Below the pieces are notes generated by a model. That model was not told the DNA's origin and did no database searches. It was given only the letters and a program-made list of their open reading frames with translations. DNA of 64,000 nucleotides from Hydractinia symbiolongicarpus (taxonomy: Eukaryota; Cnidaria; Hydrozoa; Anthoathecata; Hydractiniidae): the NCBI RefSeq assembly GCF_029227915.1, contig NC_079880.1, positions 7,008,001 to 7,072,000 of the forward strand, given 5' to 3'. Positions 62,801 to 64,000 of the stretch are shown here, piece by piece (positions within the stretch are counted from its first letter, which is position 1; each line of letters opens with the position of its first letter). A program made the translations under genes and the position numbers.

Positions 62801-64000
62801 CGATTACACTGGGCGCTGTGGTAGCGCTTTATTTAAGAATTTAGATAAATAAGTCATTCTTTACTGTGGGACCAATCCTATCCGTTATCGCGCGCTGAAG
62901 AAATAGCGACAGTTTCAAAAACTACATTTTATTGTCTTTTTAACAGTGTCAGTCCGTTTGAGTTACAACGGTTGGGTCACATATTCGTACTAACATGTAT
63001 TTAGCGATATTTTTTGATATTACTAGGTTGCATCGCTCTTAACAATGAAACGATTAACTGTGGGACTTAATTGAACTGATTATAGACTGTGACCTTGAAA
63101 ATGTTATAAGTGAGACAAGCGGACTCAAAGAAATAACATTCTTTTTAATTTGACATGATTGCCGGAATTCAGCGATTACACCGTGCGCTGTGGTAGCGCT
63201 TCATTTAAAAATTTAGATAAATAAGTCATTCTTTACTGTGGGACCAATCCTAGCCGTTATCACGCTCTGAAGAAATATCGACAGTTTCAAAAACAAAATT
63301 TCATTGACTTTCTAAGGGTATCAATCCGTTTGAGTTACAACGGTTGCGTCACATATTGGTACCAACATGTATTTCGTGATATTTTTCCGGTACTACTAGC
63401 TGGTATGGCTTTTAACAATGAAACGATTGATTGTGGGACTTAATTGAACAAACTTTGGACTGTGACCTAATAAATGTGATAAATGAGAAAATAGGACTCC
63501 AAGAAATAACATTCTTCCTAATTTGACATGATTGCCGAAACTCAGCAATTACACTGGGCGCTGTGGTAGCGCTTTAATTAGAAATTAAGATAAAAAAGTC
63601 ATTCTTTACTGTGGGACCAATCTTAGCCGTTATCGCGCGCTGAAGAATTAGAGACAGTTTCAAAAACTACATTTCATTGACTTTTTAACGGTGTCAGTCC
63701 GTTTGAGTTACAGCGGTTGGGTCACCTATTCGTACCAACATGTGTTTGGCGATATTTTTCTAATATTACTAGGTTGCATCGCTCTTAACAATGAAACGAT
63801 TGACTGTGGGACTTAATTGAACAAACTTTGGACTGTGACCTAATAAATGTGATAAATGAGAAAATTGGACTCCAAGAAATAACATTCTTCTCAATTTGAC
63901 ATGATTGCCGGAACTCAGCGATTACACTGGGCGCTGTGGTAGCGCTTTATTTAAGAATTTAGATAAATAAGTCATTCTTTACTGTGGGACCAATCCTATC
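59862..64000 (+). repeat. Satellite HOR N, copy 2: dodecamer, cut by the window end
   Basis: About 4.1 kb of the second dodecamer. Differences from copy 1 are few, for example TATTACTAGG against TATTATTAGG near 60410, GATTTTCGG against GATTTCCGG near 60548, and CATACGTGAAC against CATAATTGAAC near 62322. At the window end it is still in register with copy 1 near 59524, so the array continues. Confidence 0.85.

Noticed and set aside
1-64000. CRISPR array, because of many regular repeats
   Set aside because: The repeats are contiguous 372-bp monomers without unique spacers, and the context is eukaryotic.

Overview
The window is almost entirely one tandem satellite DNA. It is a head-to-tail array of a monomer of about 370-373 bp, roughly 165 copies, all in the same orientation, running off both ends. 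The only clear non-satellite sequence is a 5'-truncated non-LTR retrotransposon (LINE) on the minus strand at about 8081-10300. It carries a 533-residue reverse-transcriptase reading frame uninterrupted from its first ATG, and it ends in an (ATT)n tail. This points to a eukaryotic, very probably animal, heterochromatic locus that is centromeric or pericentromeric in style. The RT looks like the CR1/L2/Daphne group common in marine invertebrates such as cnidarians; I hold that assignment with low confidence. I see no cellular gene, tRNA, rRNA or CRISPR array.

The satellite is not one uniform array. By eye it splits into successive blocks, each with its own higher-order repeat (HOR). 1-8080: 6/7-mer HOR (2234 or 2607 bp). 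8081-10300: LINE. 10301-16216: mixed monomers with a 5-mer shift (1864 bp). 16217-18395: segment bounded by a duplicated deletion junction (shift 2164 bp). About 18396-22000: block with 283-bp truncated monomers (shift 2053 bp). About 22000-27950: 4-mer HOR (1487 bp, four copies). About 27950-32020: 6-mer (2235 bp). About 32020-35058: 1851-bp HOR. 35059-37330: 3-mer (1116 bp). 37331-40700: 5-mer (1862 bp) mosaic. 40700-43540: 4-mer (1489 bp). 43540-47121: mosaic. 47122-53084: 8-mer (2982 bp), two nearly identical copies. 53085-55384: unduplicated monomers. 55385-64000: 12-mer (about 4476 bp), one full and one partial copy.

The layout suggests repeated rounds of unequal exchange. HOR units gain or lose single monomers, chimeric monomers mark crossover points, and internal deletions that later spread by HOR amplification all fall in the same part of the monomer. 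The LINE interrupts a monomer at the right edge of the first HOR domain. The short open frames scattered through the satellite (62-115 residues) are by-products of its composition and period, and are not annotated as genes. All block borders were read by eye and are approximate to tens of bases unless a junction is stated.
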